DNA of 64,000 nt from an uncultured Verrucomicrobiota bacterium (lineage in GTDB: Bacteria; Verrucomicrobiota; Verrucomicrobiia; Opitutales; Opitutaceae): the NCBI GenBank assembly GCA_903898675.1, contig CAIUGM010000038.1:1-64000 (forward strand), written 5' to 3'. How positions within the stretch are numbered: the first letter of the stretch is position 1; each line of letters starts with the position of its first letter. The notes under the pieces were generated by a model, which was given only the letters and a program-made list of their open reading frames with translations, was not told where the DNA came from and ran no database searches. The translations under genes and the position numbers were made by a program. Positions 52,767 through 62,606 of this stretch are shown here, piece after piece.

Positions 52767-54125
52767 TCAGCGGACGCCTTCCTGCCGCAGCGTGGAGGGC
52801 GTGTAGTCCTGGGGACTGCGCTTGATGCTGAAGTCGTACATCTTCGCCTCGTTGTCCAGGCCGATGGCCAGGTAGCGGCCGGCGATCAGGTCGGTGTGGA
52901 CCTCGAGCGTGCTCCAGAAAGTCTGGGCGTCGTAGTAGTTGATGCAATGCGCCTCGGATACGCGCCAGAGCTGGCCGCGGCCGTCGTACTGGTCGACCGC
53001 GAGAATCTGCCAGCTGTCCTCGTCGATATAGAAGGTCCGGCGGGAGTATACGTGGCTTGTGCCCGGCTTGAGCGTGGCATCCACGACCCAGACGCGGTGC
53101 AGCTCGTAGCGGGTGAGGTCCTGGTTGATGTGCAGCGGCTTGAGGATGTCGCTGTATTTCAATTTATCGCTGTGCAGCTTGTAGGAATTGTAGGGCACAT
53201 ACATTTCCTTTTTGCCGACGAGCTTCCAGTCGTAGCGGTCGGGCGCGCCGTTGAACATGTCGAACTGGTCGGATGTGCGCATGCCGTCGGCGGCGGTGCC
53301 GGGATTGTCGTAGGCGACATTCGGGGCGCGGCGGACCCGGCGCTGGCCGGTGTTGTAGATCCAGGCGCGACGGGCCTCCTTCACCTGGTCGAGGGTCTCA
53401 TGGACCACCAGAATGGAACCGGCGAGACGGGCCGGCGCGGTGACCGCCTGCTTGAAATACACCAGCACATTATCGAGATCCTTCTCCTGGATGCCCTCGC
53501 GGACGTAGTTGAAAAGAAACTCATCCTCGAAATCGACGAGGGTGTAGGTGCCGTTGCGCTGCGGCGCGGCCTGGCTGATGTAGCGGGCGGCGGCGATCCC
53601 CCGGTAACGCGTCAGGTGGTTCCAGATGACCTCAAGCCCGCTCTGCGGGATCGGGAAGGGAACACCGATGACCGTGCCCGTGATACCGTTGCCGCCGGGC
53701 GTCAGGGCCGCGGTGGCGGCATACTGTTTGGTCGCGTCGTAGATCCGCTGCGGATTCGAGGCACTGCGGTGCGTGGCATACACCGGCATCGTGTAGTCGG
53801 GGTAGGCCTTCATCAGGGCCACGTGACCGGCGCTGAGCTTGTCGGCGTACTTGTCGGCATTGGCCGCACTGATGGTGAAGAGCGGCTGGTCGTCCTTGAA
53901 CGGATCGGGATGGTGCATGCCGACCGTGTAGCCGGCCGGGGGCGTGGTGATGCCGCCGGTCCAGGCCGGAATGGAACCATCCGCATTGCCGGCCTTTTCG
54001 CCGCCGAGCGGGGTGAGGTCGTTGCCCAGGCGGCTGAGGTCGGCGGCCGAGAGGGCCGCTTGCGCGGTCAGGCCGAGGGTGAGGAGAGCGGAGCCCGCGA
54101 GAAAAAATCGAATACCTGATTTCAT
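52767..54125 (-). CDS. DUF1329 family envelope protein
   Basis: A 452-residue exported protein with a clear signal peptide (MKSGIRFFLAGSALLTLGL, cleaved near AQA). Typical DUF1329 features are LTPLGGEKAGNADGSIPAW near the N-terminus, PDYTMPVYATHRSA, VIGVPFPIPQSGLEVIWNHL and the C-terminal RRTFYIDEDSWQILAVDQYDGRGQLW. The fold is related to LolA/LolB-type lipid-binding proteins; it may carry a hydrophobic cargo across the periplasm (inference). It follows the DUF1302 gene by 20 bp in an operon ended by the terminator at 52719-52748. Confidence 0.93.
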   Translation of the reverse strand: MKSGIRFFLAGSALLTLGLTAQAALSAADLSRLGNDLTPLGGEKAGNADGSIPAWTGGITTPPAGYTVGMHHPDPFKDDQPLFTISAANADKYADKLSAGHVALMKAYPDYTMPVYATHRSASNPQRIYDATKQYAATAALTPGGNGITGTVIGVPFPIPQSGLEVIWNHLTRYRGIAAARYISQAAPQRNGTYTLVDFEDEFLFNYVREGIQEKDLDNVLVYFKQAVTAPARLAGSILVVHETLDQVKEARRAWIYNTGQRRVRRAPNVAYDNPGTAADGMRTSDQFDMFNGAPDRYDWKLVGKKEMYVPYNSYKLHSDKLKYSDILKPLHINQDLTRYELHRVWVVDATLKPGTSHVYSRRTFYIDEDSWQILAVDQYDGRGQLWRVSEAHCINYYDAQTFWSTLEVHTDLIAGRYLAIGLDNEAKMYDFSIKRSPQDYTPSTLRQEGVR

Positions 54126-54145
54126 GTTGGTTTCGGGGGTAGGGG

Positions 54146-56101
54146 TTAGAACGAGTACTTCAGGTTGCAGGAAACGTAATCGCGGTCGCCGAGCAGGTTG
54201 AAGCGACCGGCGCCGAAGAAGTTCACATAGCGGATGTCCAACGCCCAGGCGTTCTGGAAGGTGAACTCCGTGCCGATGGTGATCGTCTTGCGGCCGTGGA
54301 CAAAGTTGCCCATCGGGAGCGGCGTGTTGCCGGTGACGTCGTGCGAGAACGCGAGCAGCGGCGAGACGTTGATGCCGGCGAAGACATTGTTGTAGTCGAG
54401 GCGGCCGACCAGCTGGTAGCCCCAGGAGAAGCGATCGGCGAAGGCCGAGGCCGGGTCGGCGCCGGAGGCGGCATTGCCGGTGTTGATCATCTCGTTGATG
54501 TCGCCCGCGACAAAGGTGCCGGGGCCGTCGTAGCGCAGGGTGCCCTTGCCGGGCAGGCTGCTGACGTTGACGAAGCCGGTTTCGCCGAGGAGCGTGGTCT
54601 GCTGCGAGCCGAGGATGCCGCGGCCGGTCTAGGTGGCCGTCATCTGCCCGGTCGTCACCTTGTTCCGGCGGTAGCCCGGGATGTAGGTGTTAAGCCGGCC
54701 GAGGTAATTGCCGAGCTGGTTGTTCGGCCCGTAGGCGGGATTGAGGGACGAGAGCGCGGCGAAGAGCAGTTCCACGTCGTCGACCTGCAGCGGCTGGTTG
54801 TCGCGGTAGCTCAGCTCGCCCTGCAGCGCGATGCCGTGGATGCTCGTGTTGAAACTGGCGCCCACGAGGCCGATGTCCTTGGGGAACTCGATCTGGTAGC
54901 TGCCGGTGGCGGCGGCGGTCAGGAAGCCCGTGGTCTTGGCGCCGGTGGCGATGCTGGCGGCGGCCGGGTAGAAAGGCTGCAGGCTGGCCGGGAGAGCCGA
55001 GGCCGGCACGCCGGTCAGCGCGGCGCCCAGCAGGGTGCTGAGGGCCGTGCCGGAACCCGCGCCGAACACCGGGATGAGCGCGGGCAGCAGATTCGCACTG
55101 CCGAGGGAGATGGCGGTGCTCTGCACCAGGGCCGGGCTGACGGCGCTGGTCGGGGTGATCGCCGAGATCACCGGCAGCCGGCTGTGGTAATTCATGTAGT
55201 ACACGGCGAACTCGGTGTCGTTCAGGCCGTGGGCCAGATAGCGGAGGGTCACGCCATACTGGCCGGCGTTGCCCGGCTGGTGGTCGGTGCCGCGCTTGAT
55301 GGCGCCCAGGCCGCTGCTGTCCGGGATCGCCCCGAACCCGAGGTAAACCTTGGTACCGCCCTTTGCCACGAAATCATTCGTGCTGAAATAAGTGCCGGGC
55401 GGGTCCACGCGCGTGCGCTCCCAGGAGAGGAGATAGAAGCCCTCGAGCGTGAGGTCTTGCGAAACATTGAGCGAGCCGGAGATCATGTTGATCGGCAGGA
55501 GCGCCTCCTTTAACTCGGAACCGGGCGTCCGCAGCTTGGCCACGTCGATCGGGTTGATGGAATTGATGCCGTTCGGAATGAACGTGCTTTCGCCCCAGCT
55601 CAGCACCTGGCGGCCGACGCGGAGGGTAGCCGGCATGTCGCCGACGTTGTGCTTCAGGTAGACATAGGCGTCGAGCAGCTCGGCGTTGGTGCTCACGATG
55701 CTGTCGGCCTGGTCGCTCAGTGCGGTGCGCGCCCGCGTGCCGTTGGAGTTGACGAAATCGTTGAAGTAGAACCCGCGGACAAACAGGCCGGCGGTGTCAC
55801 GGTAGTTCACCTCCAGGTCATGGGACGCCTTCACGAGGAAGGACGCCATGCCGCGGCGGTAGTTCAGGTCGCCGTCGTCGGCATTGACGGAATGCTAGAG
55901 GCCGCCGCTGGCCAGGCCATAGAGCGCCGGGTCGGGATTGTTCAGGCGGTACAGGCCGCCGACGGAGATCGTCGTGTCGAAGCTGCCCTTGAAATCACCG
56001 GCCTCGAAGACAAACGCCCGGGAGGCGGTGGTCAGGGCAAGGGCGAGGACGGCAAGGACGGGACGACGCAGACACGGAGCGATAGCTTTGCTTAGGTTCA
56101 T
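54146..56101 (-). pseudogene. DUF1302 outer-membrane porin-like gene with two in-frame TAG codons
   Basis: One continuous frame of 651 codons, broken by TAG at 55897-55895 (after LYGLASGGL, before HSVNADDGDLNYRRG) and TAG at 54631-54629 (after QMTAT, before TGRGILGSQQTTLLGE). The sense parts are intact: a signal peptide, a DUF1302 beta-barrel body and a C-terminal NLKYSF with the terminal Phe typical of outer-membrane barrels. No frameshift is needed to join the three pieces. The later Met at 55849 lacks a signal, so restart there is unlikely to give a working porin. It may be a recent pseudogene, or a gene read by amber suppression. TAG is used as a normal stop elsewhere in this window. Confidence 0.85.
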
Positions 56102-56256
56102 AGCGTGTGCAACGAATGAGGCCTCACGGTAGAGGCGCAGGGTGGGGATGGGGTGGGGAACAAGCCTGAAGCTTGGGGTTAGCTGCGGGGATGAAGCGAA
56201 TTCCCGGGGGAGAGTTCAAGACCTAAACCACGCCGGCCGCCACGGGGCGGTATTTC

Positions 56257-59142
56257 GTGATAAGCCTTTTGACGCGCGCCCAAAAAGGACAACCTTGGGG
56301 AGGCTTGGACGCGGCCTCACACATCCATATCAAGGGCGCCCGCGAGCACAACCTGCGGGACCTGGAGCTGCGTATTCCCCGGGGCAAGCTCGTGGTGCTC
56401 ACCGGCCCCAGCGGTTCCGGCAAGTCATCGCTCGCCTTCGATACCATCTACGCCGAGGGCTACCGCAAATACATGGAGAGCCTTTCCGCGCAGGCGCGCC
56501 AGGTGCTCGAACAGCTCAAGCGGCCGGATGTCGATTTTATCCACGGTCTTTCGCCGGTGCTCGCCATCGAGCAGCGCACGGGGGGCGGCTCGCCGCGCAG
56601 CACCGTGGCCACGGTCACCGAGGTGGCGGACTACGCCCGGCTGCTCTGGGCGCTGTGCGGCGAGCAGCGCTGCCCGAAGGACGGCGGCCGCGTGGAAAAA
56701 CGCTCGCTCGACGACTGCGTGTCCCAGCTCCTGCGCGGCGCGCCCGGCGAGCGGGCGATCCTGCTGGCCCCGTGGATGACCGCCAAGCCCGCGGTGCTGC
56801 GCGATGAACTGCCGCGGCTCCGCCAGCGGGGTTTTCAACGCGTGCGGATTGCGGGCGAGATCAAGTCCCTGGATGAACCCAAGCTGTTGCCGAACGGCAG
56901 CAGCGAGCTGGTGGTGGAGCTGGTGGTCGACCGGGTGGTGCTCGCCCCCGAGCAGCGCAGCCGGCTGGCCGACTCGCTGGAGCTGGCCTTTCGCGAGGGA
57001 CAGAACCGGGCGATCGCGCTCGTGCAAAAAAATCCCGAGGCGCCCTGGCGGGAAATCCCGCTCAGCCAGAGCCTCAGTTGCGTGATCTGCGGCGACGTCT
57101 TTGAGCCACTCACGCCGCGGAATTTTTCCTTCAACCACAGCGAAGGCGCCTGCGCCGAGTGCGGCGGACTCGGCCGCAAGCTGACCTTCAGCGAGGAACT
57201 GATCGTGCCGAAACCGGAGAAGGCGGTGCGGGAGGGGGCGATCAAGCCGTGGCGCATCGGCGGCCGGAACCTCATCATCCGCCACAACTCGATCCTGAAG
57301 CAGCTGGCCGAGCAGCTGCCGTTCGACGCCGGGACACCGTGGCAGGACCTGCCGGAGGAAACGCGCCACGAATTGATGCACGGGGCGGGGGAACGCTTGT
57401 TCAGTTTTCGCCTGCGCCGCACCCAGAAATCCGAGTTGAAGACGTTTCCCGGGATCCTGGCCCTCCTCGACGCCAGCCGCCGGGAATCCCGGAGTGACGG
57501 CTTTCGCGCCCGGCTCTCCACGTACATGGCGAGCGGGGATTGTCCGTCGTGCCATGGCCTGCGCCTGAACGCCCGCAGCGCGGCGGTGTTGGTCGGCGGC
57601 CGGAGCTTTGCGGATTTCACCGCCCTCGACATCCGCCGGGCCCTTGACTTCACGCGGACCCTGCCCGGCGTGCTGCCGGCCACGGATGCCGTCGGCGAAG
57701 TGCTGGGCGGCGTCACGCAGCGGCTGCATTTCCTCACGGAAACCGGCCTGGGCTACCTGACGCTGGACCGTGAATATTCGTCCCTGTCCGGCGGCGAGGC
57801 GCAGCGCGTGCGCCTGGCCACCCAGCTGGGCATGGGGCTGGTCGGCGTCATCTACGTCCTGGATGAGCCCAGCATCGGCCTGCATCCCCACGACAATCAG
57901 CGGCTGCTCACCACGCTCCGGGAACTGCGCGACCGGGGCAACACGGTGCTCGTGGTGGAGCACGACGCGGACACGATCCGGATCGCCGATGAACTGATCG
58001 AGCTGGGACCCGGCGCCGGCACCGAGGGGGGGCAGATTTTGTTTCAAGGCACGCCCGCGGAATGCGCGAAGCTGCCGGTGTCAGTTTCCCGGATGGGCGC
58101 CTACCTCGCCGGCACGATGGGCGTGGTCAAGGACGCGAAGACCAAGCGGCCGGATGACCGCTGGCTGACCATCAAGGGCGCGACCGAACATAATTTGCGG
58201 AATGTCGAGGCGAGCTTCCCAGTGGGCCTGCTGAGCTGCGTCACGGGCGTGTCCGGCTCCGGCAAGAGTTCCCTGGTTAATGACATCCTCGCCACGGCCG
58301 CCGCGCGAAAGCTCAACGGCGCCAAGGCCCTGCCCGGACGGCATCGCGGCCTCACCGGGCTGGAGCACTTTGAAAAGGCCGTGCTGGTCGACCAGGAACC
58401 CATCGGCCGGAGTCCGCGCTCCAACCCGGCCACCTACGTCGGCCTGCTCGACCTGCTGCGCGATCTGTTTGCGCAGCTGCCCCTGGCCAAGGTGCGCGGC
58501 TACAAGGCGAGCCGGTTCAGTTTCAATGTGCGCGGCGGCCGGTGCGAGCGCTGCCAGGGCGACGGGCAGATCAAGCTCGACATGCAATTCATGGCCGACG
58601 CCTACGCGCCTTGCCCGAGCTGTGACGGCCGGCGGTTCAACCGCGAGACCCTCGAGGTGCGTTTCCACGGCCAGAACATCGCCGACGTGCTGGGGCTCAC
58701 CGTGCGCGAGGCAATGGAGCTTTTCCGGGCTATCCCCCGGATCATGGAGAAGCTGGCGACGCTCGAGGCCGTGGGGCTGGGTTACCTGCAGCTCGGCCAG
58801 TCCGCGACCACGCTCTCCGGTGGCGAAGCCCAGCGCATCAAGCTCTCCCTGGAGCTGAGCAAGCGCGAACAGGGTACCACCCTGTACATCCTCGACGAGC
58901 CTACGACCGGTTTGTACTGGACGGATATCCAACGGCTCATGGAGCTGTTGTTCAAGCTGCGCGACGCCGGCAACACCCTCGTGGTGATCGAGCATAACCT
59001 GGATGTGATCAAGTTGGCCGACTGGATCATCGACCTCGGACCGGGTGGCGGTCCCGATGGCGGCGAGATCGTGTATGCGGGGCCGGTGGCCGGACTGGCA
59101 AAGGAGCCGCGGTCGCTGACGGGCCGGGCGCTGGTGGGCTAG
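56257..59142 (+). CDS. uvrA: Excinuclease ABC subunit A
   Basis: A 961-residue double ABC ATPase for nucleotide excision repair. Two Walker A motifs ([19 protein letters not shown] near 50 and [14 protein letters not shown] near 665) and two signature loops ([13 protein letters not shown] and [13 protein letters not shown]) are present. Zinc modules are CVICG...CAEC and [15 protein letters not shown]...CPSC; the insertion domain is present, so it is the UvrB-binding class. The start is a GTG at 56257, chosen as the longest; a TTG at 56269 is possible. It is transcribed away from the DUF1302 gene. No LexA-like operator was recognised upstream. Confidence 0.95.
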   Translation: MISLLTRAQKGQPWGGLDAASHIHIKGAREHNLRDLELRIPRGKLVVLTGPSGSGKSSLAFDTIYAEGYRKYMESLSAQARQVLEQLKRPDVDFIHGLSPVLAIEQRTGGGSPRSTVATVTEVADYARLLWALCGEQRCPKDGGRVEKRSLDDCVSQLLRGAPGERAILLAPWMTAKPAVLRDELPRLRQRGFQRVRIAGEIKSLDEPKLLPNGSSELVVELVVDRVVLAPEQRSRLADSLELAFREGQNRAIALVQKNPEAPWREIPLSQSLSCVICGDVFEPLTPRNFSFNHSEGACAECGGLGRKLTFSEELIVPKPEKAVREGAIKPWRIGGRNLIIRHNSILKQLAEQLPFDAGTPWQDLPEETRHELMHGAGERLFSFRLRRTQKSELKTFPGILALLDASRRESRSDGFRARLSTYMASGDCPSCHGLRLNARSAAVLVGGRSFADFTALDIRRALDFTRTLPGVLPATDAVGEVLGGVTQRLHFLTETGLGYLTLDREYSSLSGGEAQRVRLATQLGMGLVGVIYVLDEPSIGLHPHDNQRLLTTLRELRDRGNTVLVVEHDADTIRIADELIELGPGAGTEGGQILFQGTPAECAKLPVSVSRMGAYLAGTMGVVKDAKTKRPDDRWLTIKGATEHNLRNVEASFPVGLLSCVTGVSGSGKSSLVNDILATAAARKLNGAKALPGRHRGLTGLEHFEKAVLVDQEPIGRSPRSNPATYVGLLDLLRDLFAQLPLAKVRGYKASRFSFNVRGGRCERCQGDGQIKLDMQFMADAYAPCPSCDGRRFNRETLEVRFHGQNIADVLGLTVREAMELFRAIPRIMEKLATLEAVGLGYLQLGQSATTLSGGEAQRIKLSLELSKREQGTTLYILDEPTTGLYWTDIQRLMELLFKLRDAGNTLVVIEHNLDVIKLADWIIDLGPGGGPDGGEIVYAGPVAGLAKEPRSLTGRALVG

Positions 59143-59233
59143 GGGCAAGATTTCCTGCAACTTTCGGCAAGCCTGCCGTGTGATGTTGGTATCCGGCCGC
59201 AGGGCCCAACCCGTAATCCAACTCCCTCCTGTC

Positions 59234-59791
59234 ATGAAATCCCTCCGCTCCCTCCTGATTGTCTCCGGTCTGTCCCTCGCGACCTTGACCGCGGTCCATG
59301 CTGTCGAGTCCGAAGCCGGCTATATTGATATCGGCAAACTCGTCCCGTCCGCCGACGGCGAGTTCGTCGAGGTGAATCTTTCCCCGGGTCTCCTCAAGTT
59401 TGCCGCCAAGGTCGCGGCCAAGGAAGACCCCGAGGCCGCCGAGCTGATCGGCAACATCAAGCGCATCCGCGTCAATGTCGTCGGGCTCGACGCCACGAAC
59501 CGCGAAGGCAACATCGCGAAAATCGCCGAGATCCGCCACGAACTCGAGGTCCAGGGCTGGATGCAGATGGTCACGGTCCGCGACAAGAAGGGCGGCGACA
59601 ATGTCGACATTCACGTGAAGCACCGGGGCGATGAAGCCATCGAGGGCCTGGTCATCACCGTCATCGACGGCAAGGGTGAGGCGGTCTTCGTCAACATCGT
59701 CGGTGACATCCGCCCCGAACAGCTCTCCAAGCTGGCCGCCCGGCTGCACATCAACGGTCTCGACCACATCGCGGCCCTTGCCGCGAAGTAG
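59234..59791 (+). CDS. DUF4252 family secreted protein
   Basis: 185 residues with a signal peptide (SLRSLLIVSGLSLATLTAVHA) and a DUF4252 domain (about 35-180): KLVPSADGEFVEVNLSPGL, IKRIRVNVVGLD, WMQMVTVRDKKGG and a C-terminal VNIVGDIRPEQLSKLA. The family is best known from Bacteroidota envelopes and its function is unknown. ATG at 59234 is preferred over 59180. It is followed 32 bp later by a membrane-anchored protein with which it probably forms an operon. Confidence 0.82.
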   Translation: MKSLRSLLIVSGLSLATLTAVHAVESEAGYIDIGKLVPSADGEFVEVNLSPGLLKFAAKVAAKEDPEAAELIGNIKRIRVNVVGLDATNREGNIAKIAEIRHELEVQGWMQMVTVRDKKGGDNVDIHVKHRGDEAIEGLVITVIDGKGEAVFVNIVGDIRPEQLSKLAARLHINGLDHIAALAAK

Positions 59792-59823
59792 TCGCCGCGC
59801 TTCCACCGTCCCGCCCCTGGCCC

Positions 59824-60429
59824 ATGAATCCGAATCCGTCGCCCGCCCCGCAACGCCGCCTCTGGCTCTGGCTGCTCGCCCTGGCCCTGACGCCTTGCCT
59901 GCTGCTGGGAATTGCGGCGGCGAGTTTCCTGACCCTGGACCGCGATGCCGCCGCGCTGCGCCGGCGCGTGATGGCCACCAGCAACTCCGAATGGAATACC
60001 ACCGTGCAACTGAGTCTCGGGCGATTCAGTCTCGCGGCCATTCGCACCGGCCTCGCCTACATCCCCAAGGTGGATGACCAGGCGAAGCAGGCGCTGCGGG
60101 CGATCCATGGCGCCAGTGTCGGGGTCTACACGCTCAAGGGCGCGGCGGGCACGGTGTCGCGCAGGCAGTTGTTCGCTGAAGCCGACGAGGCGATGAACCG
60201 CCGGGGTTACGCACGGATGGTTGGCGTGTGTGACCGGGGCGACACGGTGATGATCTACACGCCGACCGACCCAAGCGGAGCCACCACCGTGGACCTCTGC
60301 CTCGCCGTACTCAACGGCCGGGAACTAGTGATCGTGTCGACCAGCGTCGATGCGACGGTAATCGCCGAACTGGGCCGGCAGCATTCCGTCAAGGAACTGA
60401 AGGACAATTTGCACCTCGCCGGCCTTTGA
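59824..60429 (+). CDS. Membrane-anchored protein next to DUF4252 gene
   Basis: 201 residues. One N-terminal hydrophobic helix (LWLWLLALALTPCLLLGI) is followed by a periplasmic domain with alternating beta-rich segments (TVQLSLGRFSLAAIR, RMVGVCDRGDTVMIYTP). The last strands (TVDLCLAVLNGRELVIVS) read like the end of DUF4252-type domains, so it may be a diverged partner of the upstream protein. No confident family assignment. Confidence 0.65.
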   Translation: MNPNPSPAPQRRLWLWLLALALTPCLLLGIAAASFLTLDRDAAALRRRVMATSNSEWNTTVQLSLGRFSLAAIRTGLAYIPKVDDQAKQALRAIHGASVGVYTLKGAAGTVSRRQLFAEADEAMNRRGYARMVGVCDRGDTVMIYTPTDPSGATTVDLCLAVLNGRELVIVSTSVDATVIAELGRQHSVKELKDNLHLAGL

Positions 60430-60486
60430 ACGGCGCCACCGCCGGACCCGCGGGCGGTGCGTCGGAAATTTCAGGACAAGGCGTTG

Positions 60487-60504
60487 ATCTCCCGGCCGGG
60501 AGAT
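60487..60504. promoter_or_regulatory. Perfect 18-bp palindrome at the dinB start
   Basis: ATCTCCCGGCCGGGAGAT is self-complementary. It overlaps the upstream candidate ATG at 60503 and ends 16 bp before the ATG at 60521. It may be an operator for a DNA-damage regulator; the consensus of the local LexA is not known to me. Confidence 0.35.
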
Positions 60505-60520
60505 GTCATCGGTGTCGGCC

Positions 60521-61696
60521 ATGAGCCGCATCCTGCCCACCGTCGTCCATCTCGATGCGGACGCATTTTTCGTTTCGGTCGAGCAGGCCCTGGACCCGAC
60601 CTTGCGCGGGAAGAAGGTGGCGGTCGGCGGACGCGAACGGGGCATCATCGCCTCCGCCAGTTACGAGGCCCGGGCCTGCGGGGTCTACACGCCGATGCCG
60701 AGCAAGCTCGCGCTCAAGGTGTGTCCCGACCTCATCCTCGTCAGTCACGGCCACGGCCAGTACGGGCCCTATTCGCGGCGGATGTTTGATCTCTGCGAGT
60801 CACTGACCCCGCTCGTCCAGCGCAACTCCATCGACGAAGGCTACCTCGATCTGGCGCCGTGTGGCTTCAAAACCCTGCCCGAGATCGAGACGCGGGTGCG
60901 GGCGCTGCAGCAACGCATCTGGGATGACCTGCAAATCACCGCCTCCTTTGGCGTCGCCGCCAACAAGCTGGTGTCCGCGATCGCCAGCAAGGCCCACAAG
61001 CCGCGCGGATTCACCGTCGTGCCGCCGGGCGCTGAAGCGGAATTCCTGGCTACGTTGAAGATCAACGTCATCCCGGGTGTGGGAAAAAAGAGCGAGATCC
61101 GGCTCGAGGCGGCGGGGATCAGGCTGGTGCGGGATCTCTTCGCGCGCACCGAGACCGAGCTGCAGGACTTGTTCGGTTCAACCTGGCCGGAAGTGCTCGC
61201 GATGGCCCGGGGCGAGGACGACCGCCCGGTGGCTGTGGATGAGGAGGACGCCAAATCGTACTCCACGCAGGAAACCTTCAGCCGCGACATCGCGGATTTC
61301 ACCGAGATCGAGCGCATCGCCAAACGCATGATCGACGAGCTCATGCCCAAGATCAGGGAAGATGGCAAACGGGTGAAGACTATGACGGTCAAGGTCCGTT
61401 ACCCCGGGATGGAGGACAGTTCCACCGGCCGGAGTCTCACCGAAGCCACCGACCTGGAGGCGCCGTTTTATCCGCTGGTCAAGCCACTGCTTCAAGCGGC
61501 GTGGACGAAACGGCGGCCCCTGCGGCTGGTCAGTGTCCGCTTCTCCAGCGTGGAAACCAAGGGCGGCCAGTTGGAGATGTTCGGCCAGAATGAGGACAAG
61601 CAACGCCGCCTGGCCGCGGTCCTGGACAAGCTGAACGAGCGCGGAAGGAAATCAGTCGTCCAGCACGGCCACCAACTGGGCCGGCAGCCCGAATAA
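60521..61696 (+). CDS. dinB: DNA polymerase IV (Y-family translesion polymerase)
   Basis: About 391 residues. The catalytic motifs are VVHLDADAFFVSVEQ, the palm SIDE motif in RNSIDEGYLDL and ASFGVAANKLVSAIASKAHKP, with thumb HhH elements (VIPGVGKKSEIRL). A little-finger domain follows. The QLEMF near the C-terminus fits a beta-clamp-binding motif. It lets replication pass damaged bases with low fidelity. Start 60521 (MSRILPTVV) is preferred; 60503 is possible but its ATG lies in an 18-bp palindrome. The IMPase-family gene follows. Confidence 0.93.
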   Translation: MSRILPTVVHLDADAFFVSVEQALDPTLRGKKVAVGGRERGIIASASYEARACGVYTPMPSKLALKVCPDLILVSHGHGQYGPYSRRMFDLCESLTPLVQRNSIDEGYLDLAPCGFKTLPEIETRVRALQQRIWDDLQITASFGVAANKLVSAIASKAHKPRGFTVVPPGAEAEFLATLKINVIPGVGKKSEIRLEAAGIRLVRDLFARTETELQDLFGSTWPEVLAMARGEDDRPVAVDEEDAKSYSTQETFSRDIADFTEIERIAKRMIDELMPKIREDGKRVKTMTVKVRYPGMEDSSTGRSLTEATDLEAPFYPLVKPLLQAAWTKRRPLRLVSVRFSSVETKGGQLEMFGQNEDKQRRLAAVLDKLNERGRKSVVQHGHQLGRQPE

Positions 61697-61736
61697 TAGG
61701 GCTTTCGTTTTTTCATCCGGGCGCAAGGGTGGGAGG

Positions 61737-62537
61737 GTGCCCACCAATCCTGCCGTCACCCAACGCATCGCCGCCGCCGAGCAGGCCGTCATGGCCGAGA
61801 CGGCGCTGATGCACCGGGAGTTCGGCCGGGCCAAGCCCGTGATCAAGTACGACGGCACCAAGGTGACCCCGATCGACATTGCGATTTCGGAGCACATCCA
61901 GGCGGCGATCCTGGCCCGGTTTCCCGACGACCAGTTCTTCAGCGAGGAACTGACGCCAACGGACGTGCCGGTCCCGGTGACGGCCCGCTTCTGCTGGGTC
62001 CTGGACCCGATTGACGGCACTAACAACTACGCGGGCGGAATCATCTACTGTGCAATTTCACTCGCCCTGCTGGAGAACGGCGAACCGGTTTACGGCGTGA
62101 TCTATGATATGGCGCGCCGGGTGCTCATTCATGGCGGGCCGGGGCGCGGCGTGTGGGACGGGGACCGGCGCGTGCAGCCCCGCACCGAGGCCCCCAACCA
62201 CCAGAGCCTGATCGGTTTTCATTCACCGGTGGACAAGGGGCATGCGTCCGAGGGCAAGCGCCTGATCGAGAACTTCAAGATTCGCGGCCTCGGCAGCAGC
62301 ACCCTCCATCTGGCCTATGCGGCCATCGGGCTGCTCGAGGGCGTGGTGGATCATAATAACAAGGTCTGGGACATCGCCGCGGCCTGCGCCCTGTTACGGG
62401 AATCAGGCGTTGAGATCCATTACCTTGAAAATCCGCCGTTTCCGCTGCGGGAGTTCAGCCTGCGGTCACCGCGCGTGCAGTACGTGGCCGGCAATGCCCT
62501 CATGGTCCGGCGGCTGCGGGAAATAATCGGCCGCTAG
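61737..62537 (+). CDS. Inositol monophosphatase family protein
   Basis: A 266-residue Li-sensitive phosphatase-fold protein. Metal-site motifs are the Glu in FFSEEL, LDPIDGTNNYAGG near residue 85 and KVWDIAAACALLRESG near 215. Members act on inositol-1-phosphate, fructose bisphosphate, PAP or histidinol phosphate; the substrate cannot be told here. The GTG start at 61737 is the only fitting start near the conserved N-terminus. It is 40 bp after dinB. Confidence 0.9.
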   Translation: MPTNPAVTQRIAAAEQAVMAETALMHREFGRAKPVIKYDGTKVTPIDIAISEHIQAAILARFPDDQFFSEELTPTDVPVPVTARFCWVLDPIDGTNNYAGGIIYCAISLALLENGEPVYGVIYDMARRVLIHGGPGRGVWDGDRRVQPRTEAPNHQSLIGFHSPVDKGHASEGKRLIENFKIRGLGSSTLHLAYAAIGLLEGVVDHNNKVWDIAAACALLRESGVEIHYLENPPFPLREFSLRSPRVQYVAGNALMVRRLREIIGR

Positions 62538-62606
62538 GCCGGGTGCCGCGCGATCCGTCTGCCGCCTCCGCCGGGAAGTAAGCTCGACTGGATCACTCTG
62601 CCCGCT

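Noticed and set aside
52573-52947. N-terminal extension of the YCF48 ORF containing CHSERSEES
   Set aside because: This peptide is the translation of palindromic repeat C; the signal peptide begins after it, so the extension is not coding.
55895-55897. Genome-wide reassignment of TAG as a sense codon
   Set aside because: Many intact genes in the window end in TAG at the expected family length (metG, add, rluD, scpB), so global recoding is not supported; only local readthrough or mutation remains.
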